DNA of 64,000 nucleotides from Anaerolineae bacterium (lineage in GTDB: Bacteria; Chloroflexota; Anaerolineae; Anaerolineales; Anaerolineaceae): positions 62,001 through 126,000 of the forward strand of contig JABLXK010000011.1 of assembly GCA_013178095.1 (NCBI GenBank), given 5' to 3'. Shown one piece after another: positions 8,102-16,686 of the stretch. The notes under the pieces were generated by a model. The model saw only the letters and a program-made list of their open reading frames with translations, made no database searches and was not told the DNA's origin. Position numbers and translations under genes: made by a program. Position 1 is the stretch's first letter. Each line of letters starts with the position of its first letter.

Positions 8102-9640
8102 TTACTGGTCTGATATTCCCGAGTAGGCTAAAGCCGCAACCTGCCGGATGGAAAAATAGATCAACACGGCAGCCACCAGTATTGCGCTGATCCACCCAGA
8201 ATCGGGAGGAAGTTGTATTTCTGTTCCCGCTTGAAAACCGAAGTTAAGCGCCACCCGGTTGCAGTAAGCCAGCAGCGGCCAGGCTGCTGCACCTAAAAAT
8301 CTGCCTGCCGCGGGAATAAAAAGCCCGACAATGGTCGCCAAGCCGCCGGCGGCCATCAACAATGGCTGAATGAGGATCAATGCCAGGTTGGCCGGCAGCG
8401 TGGTCCATGAAAAAGAAGGATTCATCTGTATCAGCACGGGCCATACGCAGAATTGGGCGGTCAAGGTGGTAACCACCAGCAGCAGGATTGGCGACCACCA
8501 CCGGCGCGCGGCCTCGGAACACAACATTCCCAGCACAGTATCGATTGCTTTTATGAGCGGGTCCACTATGGTGATCAATCCCAGGCAGGCAAGAAAAGAC
8601 AACTGAAAACCGATATCCCATAGCAGGTAAGGGTTGCCAGCCAGCATAAGCGCTGCCACCAGGATCAGGCTGTGCAGTGAAATGACGCGCCGTCCGAAAT
8701 AATGCGCCGGAATAGCCAGGCTGCCCATGATGGCGGCGCGAACTACAGCCGGTTCACCGCCGACCAGCAGCGTATATAACAGGATGGAGATGATCGCGAA
8801 CAGGCCGGCTTTTCCGGGGGCGAACAAGCGGCGTGCCAGGCGGATGATCAGGTTGGAAATGATGGCGATATTGAAACCGGAAATGGCGATGATATGCAGC
8901 ACGCCGCAAGCGCGGTAAGCCTCCACCAAATAGTCGGGGAGATTCCAGTCTGTTCCCAGCAATATCGCAGAAAGCAAGGCGGATTCCGGAAAGGGGATTT
9001 GGCTGTAGATGGCTTGCTGGGCGCGTGTGCGGAGGGAGAACAGCGCGGACATGATCGGGCTGCCGGCAGCGCGCTTCAGAGTGGTCACTTGGGGATACTG
9101 CATGCGGCTGTAAATACCGCGCCGGGCCAGGTAGGAACGGGTGGGCGGGGAGACTGAATCGAGCAGGCTGTCCAGACGGCCTTCCAGGAACAAAACGTCC
9201 CCGTATTCCAGATTGTACCCGCCCGGCAGGCGCAGTTCCAGTTTCCCGTTGACGGCTTGCTCGATTTCCCGGGCCCGGATTGTCTGCGCTTTAACGATCG
9301 CGATTGTGCTGCCGGGAGATTCCTCAGGATAGGAAATGACCGTGCCGGTTATGCCGATCGCTTCATCTGAAGCATGCCAGGCGATCTCATCTGATGCAAT
9401 GCGAGGGTGTTCTGCCTGGAAGCGCCATCCGCCGAGAGCGAACGCGGCCAACAACAGACTGACTGGAATGCGGAAAAGCGGGCGGGAAAGCAGCGGATGG
9501 GCTGCCCGCGGAATAAATTTTATTTCAAGAAAAACAGCCGGGATGAAAAGCAGGAGCAGCAGCAGCCAGGCTGCTCCGGGAATAACAGCAGCAAATACTA
9601 TGCCGCCAATGAATGACAGGCTGACCCAAAGCAGCGGCAT
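8102..9640 (-). CDS. ComEC/Rec2-like DNA-uptake channel protein lacking the metallo-beta-lactamase domain
   Basis: A 512-residue membrane protein. Residues about 1-65 are hydrophobic, residues about 75-200 are the DUF4131/OB-like domain (GITGTVISYPEES, then LRLPGGYNLEYGDVLFLEGRL), and from about 220 onward is the Competence domain with the conserved LLSAILLGTDWNLP and HIIAISGFNIAII segments and many helices. ComEC conducts single-stranded DNA into the cytoplasm during transformation. The protein stops right after the helical domain, so the C-terminal metallo-beta-lactamase-like domain of longer ComEC proteins is absent. The chosen ATG starts at MPLLWVSLSFIGG; the frame is open further upstream but overlaps the acyltransferase gene. 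Last gene of the minus-strand run. Confidence 0.85.
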   Translation of the reverse strand: MPLLWVSLSFIGGIVFAAVIPGAAWLLLLLLFIPAVFLEIKFIPRAAHPLLSRPLFRIPVSLLLAAFALGGWRFQAEHPRIASDEIAWHASDEAIGITGTVISYPEESPGSTIAIVKAQTIRAREIEQAVNGKLELRLPGGYNLEYGDVLFLEGRLDSLLDSVSPPTRSYLARRGIYSRMQYPQVTTLKRAAGSPIMSALFSLRTRAQQAIYSQIPFPESALLSAILLGTDWNLPDYLVEAYRACGVLHIIAISGFNIAIISNLIIRLARRLFAPGKAGLFAIISILLYTLLVGGEPAVVRAAIMGSLAIPAHYFGRRVISLHSLILVAALMLAGNPYLLWDIGFQLSFLACLGLITIVDPLIKAIDTVLGMLCSEAARRWWSPILLLVVTTLTAQFCVWPVLIQMNPSFSWTTLPANLALILIQPLLMAAGGLATIVGLFIPAAGRFLGAAAWPLLAYCNRVALNFGFQAGTEIQLPPDSGWISAILVAAVLIYFSIRQVAALAYSGISDQ

Positions 9641-9662
9641 GGATGGTTGATGGTAACTGCTA

Positions 9663-10298
9663 TCATACCTGCTCCGCGTATACCCCGCGGTAACTTTCCG
9701 GGAGCAGTTCGGCAATGCGCCGCATGAGTTCGTCCGTCCAATATTGCAAATCGGCCGAGCGTTCGCCTTGCTTGAATTCCGGAATCATGAAGGCTTTTCC
9801 GAAACGCACGGTGATCTTCGGACGGCGCAGCGTGAATATCTTGCGGAATGAATTGCGGGTGCCAGTGATTCCCACCGGGACGATCGGCACCCTGGCTTTG
9901 GCAGCCAGCATGACGGTGCCGGGTTTCCCTTGCTGAAGCTGGCCGGTTTTGCTGCGCGTGCCTTCGGGCGCGATGCCCACTGCCAACCCTTCCGCCAGAG
10001 CTTTGGAGGCTTTGCGAATGGCGGTGAAATCGGCAATGTCGCGGTTGATCCAAATGCCCCGCGCGCTTTCAGTGAACCACTTCATGAAAATATTTTTTTG
10101 ATACTTGGTGGTCACCAGAGCGGTAGCGTCCGGGCGGCGCGGATTGATAAAAATAACGGGGGTATCCAGGTAATGAACGTGGTTGATGGCGATGATCACC
10201 CCGCCCTTTTCCGGCAGGTTTTCGAGGTCGATGAATTCCGTACGCGTCAGGGTTTTAAGTAAAAAGCGCACCAGGTTCTGCAATGTTTTCCGTTTCAT
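9663..10298 (-). CDS. plsC: 1-acyl-sn-glycerol-3-phosphate acyltransferase (PlsC family)
   Basis: A 211-residue lysophospholipid acyltransferase that makes phosphatidate from lysophosphatidate at the inner membrane. The four PlsC blocks are visible: NHVHYLDTP with the catalytic HX4D near residue 40, the GIWINRD block near residue 80, APEGTRSKTG (EGTRS) near residue 110, and VPIVPVGITGT near residue 138. The length is typical for short bacterial PlsC proteins. It is 22 bases upstream of the ComEC-like gene and 27 bases downstream of the PrsW gene, inside the long minus-strand run. The SD is weak. Confidence 0.9.
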   Translation of the reverse strand: MKRKTLQNLVRFLLKTLTRTEFIDLENLPEKGGVIIAINHVHYLDTPVIFINPRRPDATALVTTKYQKNIFMKWFTESARGIWINRDIADFTAIRKASKALAEGLAVGIAPEGTRSKTGQLQQGKPGTVMLAAKARVPIVPVGITGTRNSFRKIFTLRRPKITVRFGKAFMIPEFKQGERSADLQYWTDELMRRIAELLPESYRGVYAEQV

Positions 10299-10325
10299 CT
10301 TGTAAATTATAGTAGGTTTTGTTGC

Positions 10326-11537
10326 TTACAGAATTTGATCTTGCATATTACATTCCACAGCCGCCTGGCGCCTGAGTTGGGCTGACAGGCGCAGGGTGAT
10401 CATTCCGACCGCTAGAAATACCGCAATCATAAAAACGGTTGAAAGCACGCCGCCGGCTAACGAGGCAGTTGGGTTGGCCATGGTCAGCGGCGTGGTGTAA
10501 TACCCGTTGATCATAGCCAGGGAATTCCACAAACCATGCAGGGCGGTGGCTCCCAGCAGGTGCAGGAGGGCGTTTCCCCATTTCTTTTCGCAGCGGGCCA
10601 GGGCCACGCCGTATCCAACTAACCCGCTCAAACCGATATGCAGCATGCCGGTGGCCGCGCGCAGCAGCACCGCCATGATCCAATCCTGCGCGGTGATTTG
10701 GCTGACCAGGCTGGCGCTTTCCAACAGCGCGAACGCGCCGCCGCTGATTAAGCCCAATTGGAAACCTTCCACCGGGCGCAGCATTTTTCGGGGAATCAGC
10801 CAGACCGATAAGGGTTTGAAAACTTCCTCCGTGAACGGCGCCGCCAACCCGATCACCAGGAAAAGCGCCGCCGCAATGGTCGGGTTGCTGGAAAGTTCCA
10901 GCAACAGGTTTTCAAGCGCTTCCATTCCGGATTGTGATGAATCCAATGCGATGGAGAGATCTGTGATCTTTGAAAGGGTACCGGGCTGCATTCCCAGAAG
11001 GATCATGACAATCACGGCTACCAGAATAAGCAGCAGGGTTTCGATGACCATGATCACCACTGGCGCGGCAGTCAAACCCACGGTAAGCGCCCCCCACTCT
11101 TTCAACAGGGACGGGCGCGCCAATCCGCGGCGCGAAAATTCGATCAGCCACCAGATCGGGATGGCTACGCACAGACTGGTGAGCACTGCCGTGACGAACG
11201 GATTGCCGAAAAATGGGTCCAGAAAATAGCCGGCTGCCAGCAAAACCGCCCAGCCAATCAGCGCATAACTGGCAATTTTAAGCAGCGAGGGGAACCTGGT
11301 TGTGGAAGGTTTGCCTCTGAGCTGGCGAATGGAGAAGGCCAGGCTGGGGATTATCAACAAACCGATGAACACTGCCAGCGTTCCAATGGCGGTCAGCATG
11401 GCCGTACCGGCATCTTCCACGCCGGCCTGGCTGCTTGCCAGAAAAGCGCCGGCTGCGATAAGCCCGCTAAATAAAATGCCCAGTGCGCTGAGCAGGAGCA
11501 TCATAACACTGGGCAATTGGTTGTTTTTAGACGGCAT
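10326..11537 (-). CDS. PrsW-family intramembrane protease
   Basis: A 403-residue polytopic membrane protein. The C-terminal half carries the PrsW glutamic-type intramembrane protease motifs in order: PFTEEVFKPLSVWL (EExxK) near residue 237, GGAFALLESASL (FxxxE) near 260, GMLHIGLSGLVGYG near 295 and TALHGLWNSLA near 330. The N-terminal half is another set of helices of unclear role. PrsW of Bacillus cleaves the anti-sigma factor RsiW; no sigma/anti-sigma pair is adjacent here, so the target is unknown. Its ATG overlaps the TAA of the upstream lipoprotein gene by one base (TAATG), indicating co-translation. Confidence 0.85.
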   Translation of the reverse strand: MPSKNNQLPSVMMLLLSALGILFSGLIAAGAFLASSQAGVEDAGTAMLTAIGTLAVFIGLLIIPSLAFSIRQLRGKPSTTRFPSLLKIASYALIGWAVLLAAGYFLDPFFGNPFVTAVLTSLCVAIPIWWLIEFSRRGLARPSLLKEWGALTVGLTAAPVVIMVIETLLLILVAVIVMILLGMQPGTLSKITDLSIALDSSQSGMEALENLLLELSSNPTIAAALFLVIGLAAPFTEEVFKPLSVWLIPRKMLRPVEGFQLGLISGGAFALLESASLVSQITAQDWIMAVLLRAATGMLHIGLSGLVGYGVALARCEKKWGNALLHLLGATALHGLWNSLAMINGYYTTPLTMANPTASLAGGVLSTVFMIAVFLAVGMITLRLSAQLRRQAAVECNMQDQIL

Positions 11538-12835
11538 TATTCTTCGTTGATCGTAACCTTGAGCACTTTATCGATGACGTCGTTGAAAATGTTATCGCGA
11601 ATTTCGAACTTGTCCAAAACATCCAATCCTGCGGTAACTTTTCCGAAGATGGTGCGGTTGCCCTGGTCGGTCAATGCGGTTTTATTCATAAAGAACATCG
11701 AGCCGTTGGTGCCGTAACCGGGCCAAACACTGTAAACCGCTAACATGCCGGGCTGCTCGAAAGTCAATCCGCTGTTTTCGTCCAGGAATGCGTAACCCGC
11801 GCCGCCGTAGCCGGTATCGGAAGGATCGCCGGAGAGCACGAAATCACTCGAAGCGATGATGGGCAGGTTATCATACCAACCTTGCTTGGCCAGATAAACG
11901 AAGCTGTTGACTGCGACCGGCGCTTTGTCCGGGTACAGTTCAACCTGGATGTCGCCCCGGGTGGTTTCAATGGTGGCGGTGTACTTCTTGCCGGCATCGA
12001 CCACAGTCGCCGGGCAATTATCCAGTTCGTTGGCCTGATTTTTGATCAAGCGCAGATAGATCGAGAAGATCTCAATCCCGCGCTGATTTTCCGGCCATTG
12101 GTAACCATTAACCATTAACGTGGGGGTGCCGGAGATACCGATGGTCATGGCGGAATCCAGGCTGGCCTGGGCTTTGGCTACCACGGCGTCGCTTTTCATG
12201 TCTGTCAGCAACTGATCGGCATCGATGCCCAGAGCGGGCACACGTTCCTTCAGCCAGTTCTCAAAATCGGCGGCGGGCAGGCTGCCCCAGAAATCAGTTT
12301 CGGTCAATGAAGTATCGGTGCTCAAATCCTGTCTTTGGCGTTCAAAGAGAAATTTCCTCAGTTCATTAAATTTTTCTTGAAGGCCTGCAGCAAACAGAGC
12401 CTGAGTGGCCGCCATGGCTTTATCATGAATACTGGTCAGGGGGAACAGGCGCGTGACCACGCGCACGTCGTCCGGATAGAGCGCCTGGAATTGGTCGAGA
12501 ATCGGATCCAACTGCGCGCAATAGGGACACTGCGGGTCGGTATAGACAATGAAGGTCAAGGCCGCGTCCGCCGGGCCGACCGCGAAGTCCTCCTCCGTGA
12601 TGGGCGGCAGGTTGGGGTATGGTGAAGCCAGCGAATAACTCAAGACCGAGAAGGGAATGCAGGGATTGCTCACGTCGGTGAGAGGGGCTTGAGTAGCCTG
12701 GGCGGTGGGTTCGGCCGCAGCGCTCTCCGCGGTCGGTTCAACCGTCGCAGTTGGTTCAACTTTATCGACCAGAATGCCGCAGGAAGCCATCAAGATTGAA
12801 CCAAGCAGGAAAACAGGAATCAGTTTTTTAAACAT
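11537..12835 (-). CDS. Lipoprotein fusion: DsbA-like thioredoxin domain plus cyclophilin-type PPIase
   Basis: A 432-residue secreted lipoprotein. Residues 1-18 are a lipoprotein signal with a lipobox ending MAS before Cys19, followed by a Thr/Glu/Ala-rich linker to about residue 55. Residues about 80-285 are a DsbA/thioredoxin-like domain with the redox motif CPYC (103-106) and the cis-Pro region ISGTPTLMVNG. Residues about 290-432 are a cyclophilin-type peptidyl-prolyl isomerase (TTRGDIQVELYPDKAPVAVNSFVYL, then NGSMFFMNK and IFGKVTAGLDVLDKFE). The two folding activities, disulfide chemistry and prolyl isomerisation, are thus tethered on one membrane-anchored chain facing outside. It sits 26 bases after tmk and overlaps the PrsW gene. 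Confidence 0.9.
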   Translation of the reverse strand: MFKKLIPVFLLGSILMASCGILVDKVEPTATVEPTAESAAAEPTAQATQAPLTDVSNPCIPFSVLSYSLASPYPNLPPITEEDFAVGPADAALTFIVYTDPQCPYCAQLDPILDQFQALYPDDVRVVTRLFPLTSIHDKAMAATQALFAAGLQEKFNELRKFLFERQRQDLSTDTSLTETDFWGSLPAADFENWLKERVPALGIDADQLLTDMKSDAVVAKAQASLDSAMTIGISGTPTLMVNGYQWPENQRGIEIFSIYLRLIKNQANELDNCPATVVDAGKKYTATIETTRGDIQVELYPDKAPVAVNSFVYLAKQGWYDNLPIIASSDFVLSGDPSDTGYGGAGYAFLDENSGLTFEQPGMLAVYSVWPGYGTNGSMFFMNKTALTDQGNRTIFGKVTAGLDVLDKFEIRDNIFNDVIDKVLKVTINEE

Positions 12836-12861
12836 GGATATTTTACCTTTCTTGAATGTAA

Positions 12862-13485
12862 TTAAGATAAATTAGATAAAAATGATAATAATATCTCCCG
12901 AAGATCGGATTGTACCACATCAGGCTGCCGGCTGGCATCCACGATTTTCCAACGCTGCGGATCGGCTTGCGCCATTTCAAGGTACCCCTGCCTGACCCGT
13001 TGATGATATTGTAGCACGTAGGCGTCCATGCGGTTCCATTCGCCCCCGCCTTTTTGGCGGCGCTCCAGGCCCGTTTGCGGATCGACATCCAGCAGAAAAG
13101 TCAGGTCCGGACGCAGGCCGCCGGTGGCAAAATGGAGCAGGCTGCGGATCAGGTCCAGATCGAATTGATGGCCGTAACCCTGGTATGCCATGGTTGAATC
13201 GGCGTAACGGTCCAGCAGCACGATGTCGCCCCGCTCAAGATGCGGTTTGAGCACTTCTTGCACCAACTGCGCCCTGGCAGCGCAAAACAGCAGGGTTTCA
13301 GTACGCGGGTGCATATTCTTGTTTTGGTGGTCCATCAAGACCTGGCGAATTTGCTCGCCGATAAAGGTATCACCGGGCTCGCGCCCGCAGAAAACCTTGT
13401 ATCCTTCGGCGGTCAGGAACTCCTCCAGAAGATGAATCTGGAGCGTTTTTCCGCTGCCGTCCGGTCCTTCCAGTGTTATGAACAT
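12862..13485 (-). CDS. tmk: Thymidylate kinase
   Basis: A 207-residue cytoplasmic kinase that phosphorylates dTMP to dTDP. The P-loop GPDGSGKT is at residues 7-14; the DRYADSTMAYQGYG motif near residue 90 contributes to dTMP binding, and a lid region (ERRQKGGGEWNRMD) lies near residue 143. Length is typical. It begins 3 bases after the R3H-ATPase gene, so the two are transcribed and probably translated together. Confidence 0.95.
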   Translation of the reverse strand: MFITLEGPDGSGKTLQIHLLEEFLTAEGYKVFCGREPGDTFIGEQIRQVLMDHQNKNMHPRTETLLFCAARAQLVQEVLKPHLERGDIVLLDRYADSTMAYQGYGHQFDLDLIRSLLHFATGGLRPDLTFLLDVDPQTGLERRQKGGGEWNRMDAYVLQYHQRVRQGYLEMAQADPQRWKIVDASRQPDVVQSDLREILLSFLSNLS

Positions 13486-13488
13486 AGG

Positions 13489-15117
13489 CTAATCCCTGAA
13501 GATACGCACATGGCGGTTGGGTTCCTTTCCGTAGGAATGGGAAACGAACTCCGCCTGGCGCGCGAGTTCATGTTGAATACGGCGCACGCGCGCGGGCGCG
13601 GGAGGCAGGTCCACCCAGTGCTGGCCGTTACGCACGGCTTCGATGGCTTCCATGGTTTGGGCGCTGATATCCTCCAGGTTAATGCTTTTACCGGGGGTTT
13701 CGCTCAGATTATACAATTCCACAAAAGCTTGCTCGATCTGGTTGGTTGAATTGGAGCGCAGCACGTAAATGGGAATTCCCTGTTCCTCCGCAATGGTGAT
13801 CGGTTTTTGGTGTTTGCGATAATAGGATTTTAAAGTGACCAGCACTTCCGCCTGGCGCAAATCACGTACCAGGTTGACCGGCACGCCCAGCCTTTTGGAA
13901 GCCTGCTCCATTCGATTGCGCGCCACCCCATACGGGTATATAGCCACCCGCTTCAACGGCTGGTTGTTGGGCAGCTCGAATTTACCGCCTGTTTCTTCGC
14001 CCGGCGCGGCGGCTGATTTTTGACCGTATTGTTTTTCCAGTTCACGACTGTTCTTGAATCCGTTGGGAAACGAGCGCCGCAGCCCCTGCGCGCTGGTCTG
14101 GCTGGCTGGCGGGCGGGCCTCCGGTTTTTGGATGTGGATCTGGTCATGCTCGTCGCGATAGCGGATCTCGGGCTCGAGGGGGTAACCGCGCAGCAGGGCG
14201 TCCACCGAAGCCGCCACATCTTCGTGCACTGCCAGCCGGTCGCGCTCTTGGATCTCCACCAGCACATCAAAGGTAGGCGGCGCGCGCCGTTCCAGAACGG
14301 TCTTTTGCGTACCGCGGCGGCGGGCCTCTTCGTCTGAAAGCGTGACGGATTCGATGCCGCCGATCAAGTCGGATAGGGTCGGGTTGAGCAGCAGGTTTTC
14401 CAGCGTACGCCCGTGGGCGGTGGCCACCAGCTGCACGCCGCGTTCCGCGATGGTTCGCGCGGCGGCGGCTTCCAGTTCGCGCCCGATCTCGTCGATCACG
14501 ATCACTTCGGGATTATGGTTTTCCACCGCTTCGATCATCACCTCATGCTGCAGGGAGGGCTGCGCCACCTGCATGCGGCGCGCCCGGCCCACAGCCGGAT
14601 GCGGTACGTCGCCGTCGCCGCCGATCTCGTTGGAGGTGTCCACAATCACGACGCGCGAATTTTCCGCTAAAATACGAGCAGCCTCGCGCAGCATGGTGGT
14701 CTTGCCGATGCCGGGACGCCCCAACAGCAGGATGCTCTTGCCGGATTCGACCAGGTCTTCCATGATGTCGATGGTGCCGTAAACCGCGCGCCCCACCCTG
14801 CAGGTCAGGCCGACCACAGCCCCGTGTTTATTGCGTATAGCAGAAATGCGGTGCAAGGTGCGCTCGATGCCTGCGCGGTTGTCCGCGTCGAACTCGCCGA
14901 TGCGTTTCAGGACTTCGTCGATCTCGGTGCGGGAAACTTCCCGGTCGCTGATCTCGACTTCCCTGTCCACGTAACGTGCCATGGGCAGGCGTCCGAGATC
15001 CAGAATGATTTCCAGTAAATCGTCAGCGTTGTTGGCTAGTTTCACCTGATCTTCATACTTGGGTGGAAGAACTGCCAGTAAAGCCGGCAGGTCGTCTGTA
15101 ATACGACGCTGTGTCAT
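13489..15117 (-). CDS. Ycf45/SpoIIIAA-like AAA ATPase with C-terminal R3H domain
   Basis: A 542-residue soluble ATPase. Walker A is GRPGIGKTT at 133-141 and Walker B is EVIVIDEIGRE near residue 205; the GDVPHPAVGRARRMQV stretch between them is characteristic of the chloroplast Ycf45 and SpoIIIAA-like family. A low-complexity region near residues 325-375 links to a second alpha/beta domain (VAIYPYGVARNRMEQASKRLGV). The last about 60 residues form an R3H nucleic-acid-binding domain (RIQHELARQAEFVSHSYGKEPNRHVRI). The function is unknown; single-stranded nucleic acid binding is likely. Its constant placement next to tmk here suggests a housekeeping role. Confidence 0.85.
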   Translation of the reverse strand: MTQRRITDDLPALLAVLPPKYEDQVKLANNADDLLEIILDLGRLPMARYVDREVEISDREVSRTEIDEVLKRIGEFDADNRAGIERTLHRISAIRNKHGAVVGLTCRVGRAVYGTIDIMEDLVESGKSILLLGRPGIGKTTMLREAARILAENSRVVIVDTSNEIGGDGDVPHPAVGRARRMQVAQPSLQHEVMIEAVENHNPEVIVIDEIGRELEAAAARTIAERGVQLVATAHGRTLENLLLNPTLSDLIGGIESVTLSDEEARRRGTQKTVLERRAPPTFDVLVEIQERDRLAVHEDVAASVDALLRGYPLEPEIRYRDEHDQIHIQKPEARPPASQTSAQGLRRSFPNGFKNSRELEKQYGQKSAAAPGEETGGKFELPNNQPLKRVAIYPYGVARNRMEQASKRLGVPVNLVRDLRQAEVLVTLKSYYRKHQKPITIAEEQGIPIYVLRSNSTNQIEQAFVELYNLSETPGKSINLEDISAQTMEAIEAVRNGQHWVDLPPAPARVRRIQHELARQAEFVSHSYGKEPNRHVRIFRD

Positions 15118-15172
15118 TTTAAAAAGATTACCTCAATTATTTTGCCCGGATAAACTGTTATTATAAATTATC

Positions 15173-16108
15173 CTATAGTTTGCTGGAATGAACATAAGGC
15201 GCGACCGGATCGGGATGGCTGTTTTCGGAGGAATGGTTCAGAACACCCAGGGGAGCTTTTTCGACCACCGAAAAATATTTGACCATTTGCTCCCGGCGGG
15301 CAGCGGCCGCTTCGGCGATGTTCTCCAGCGCGCCCTCCAATCCTTGCTGAGCGCCGGTCTGTGAAATATAGCGATCCTGGACAGCTTCGGGCAGGCGCGC
15401 CGCCAGAGATAACAGGCACATTCTGGGGTCTTTCAGGTCATTGGTCAATACCGGGTAAAGCACCGCTTTCTTTCCGAAGATCTTGACATCCGCGTATCCG
15501 GCGATTGCGTGGTCGATCCACAGGACATAATCCGGAAGGCTGCGTCCGTCAGCCGAAGCGATGGCGCGCATGGCAGGAGGAAGCTGTTTATTGCGGAATT
15601 TGTGATATTCGTGCACATCCCCTGCAGAGGGCTTTTCCCAGACTCCCATTTTTTGCGCCGAAAGTTTGAGAGGAAGGGGTTTCATTCGCCAAAATCGTTC
15701 CCAGCCGTAAACGCAGAATCCAGACTGGCGCAGCAGCGGGAATAATGCGCTGTCCTTTTCCACGCCGGCCAGCAGGAACTTGGCGCCGTGTAGACCGGCT
15801 TCAAATGCCAGGTTATCGATCATGCGCAGGTAGCTGGAATCATTGGATTGATCCAGGATCAGCAGCCAGTTGATCTGTGCGCGTTGGTGATTCTTCTCCA
15901 CCTGGCCATATGCGCAGGAACGCAGCGTTCCGGCGCGCAGGGATTGGGTGAACCAGCTGCCGCTGCCAACCAGCGTCTCCAGGCCGACGCGCGCAAACAA
16001 ATTGGCTGAACCATGCAGCAGCAATTGTTCAAGGTTGAGCCAGAGGATGTGATCGCGATGTTGAAAGAGGATAACCAGGTCGAGTGGAGAGACGGTCGAG
16101 ATTTCTAT
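15173..16108 (-). CDS. GNAT-like protein of unknown function, apparent ATA start
   Basis: The frame encodes about 311 residues of a protein I recognise only loosely as a GNAT-like acetyltransferase family found in Chloroflexota. Readable landmarks are FQHRDHILWLNLEQLL near the N-terminus, WLLILDQSNDSSYLRMIDNLAFEAGLHGAKFLLA (an acyl-CoA-binding-like segment) and GFCVYGWERFWRMKP. The usual ATG-based start does not exist. TTG at 16024 would cut off about 28 residues that read as good protein. ATA at 16106-16108 overlaps the pdxT stop (ATAG), has GGAG 8 bases upstream, and begins the protein where expected, so I annotate from there. It follows pdxT in the same operon. Confidence 0.6.
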   Translation of the reverse strand: MEISTVSPLDLVILFQHRDHILWLNLEQLLLHGSANLFARVGLETLVGSGSWFTQSLRAGTLRSCAYGQVEKNHQRAQINWLLILDQSNDSSYLRMIDNLAFEAGLHGAKFLLAGVEKDSALFPLLRQSGFCVYGWERFWRMKPLPLKLSAQKMGVWEKPSAGDVHEYHKFRNKQLPPAMRAIASADGRSLPDYVLWIDHAIAGYADVKIFGKKAVLYPVLTNDLKDPRMCLLSLAARLPEAVQDRYISQTGAQQGLEGALENIAEAAAARREQMVKYFSVVEKAPLGVLNHSSENSHPDPVAPYVHSSKL

Positions 16109-16683
16109 GGAATCATCTCCAGGAAATAGCGGTGAAAACGGTCATCTGCCGTTAACTCAGGGTGGAATGAGGTGGCCAGCCAGCGGTTTTCCTGCGCGGC
16201 CACGATGCGGCCGTCCTGCAGGCTGGCTAAAATTTCAACGCCTTTACCGACCTCCTCGATCAGCGGCGCGCGGATGAAAATCGCGTGGAAAGGCGCATCC
16301 GACGGTGACACCTTCTTCAGGCAAGGGATCGGCAGGTCGATCTCGAAGCTGTCCACCTGCCGGCCGAAGGCATTGCGTTCGACCTTGATATCCATCAATT
16401 CCAGCAAAGGTTGTTGGCGGGCGGCATCCTTGGAAAGAAAGATGCTCCCGGCGCAGGTGCCCCAAACGGCATGCGAACGGCAAAACGCTTTCAGCGGTTC
16501 CATCATGTCAAAATCCACCGCCAGTTTACCGATGGTGGTGGATTCGCCGCCGGGAATGATCAGCCCTTGCAAATCATCCAAATCGGAAGGCAGGCGCACT
16601 TGCACAACTTCCGCGCCCAGGCCTTCCAGAATTTTTTGGTGTTCGATGAAAGCACCCTGCAGAGCTAAAACACCAACTTTCAC
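16105..16683 (-). CDS. pdxT: Pyridoxal 5'-phosphate synthase glutaminase subunit
   Basis: A 192-residue class I glutamine amidotransferase subunit. It supplies ammonia to PdxS for vitamin B6 synthesis (the DXP-independent route). The oxyanion strand IIPGGESTTIGKL (near residue 47), the nucleophile Cys in WGTCAGSIFLS (near residue 78) and the His-Glu of ATSFHPELT (near residue 172) are all present. Length is typical. It lies 3 bases downstream of pdxS, the standard order, and its stop overlaps the start of the next gene. Confidence 0.97.
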   Translation of the reverse strand: MKVGVLALQGAFIEHQKILEGLGAEVVQVRLPSDLDDLQGLIIPGGESTTIGKLAVDFDMMEPLKAFCRSHAVWGTCAGSIFLSKDAARQQPLLELMDIKVERNAFGRQVDSFEIDLPIPCLKKVSPSDAPFHAIFIRAPLIEEVGKGVEILASLQDGRIVAAQENRWLATSFHPELTADDRFHRYFLEMIP

Positions 16684-16686
16684 GGA

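Noticed and set aside
10507..11229. 240-codon plus-strand frame opposite the PrsW gene
   Set aside because: Antisense shadow of a GC-rich gene, no recognisable motif.
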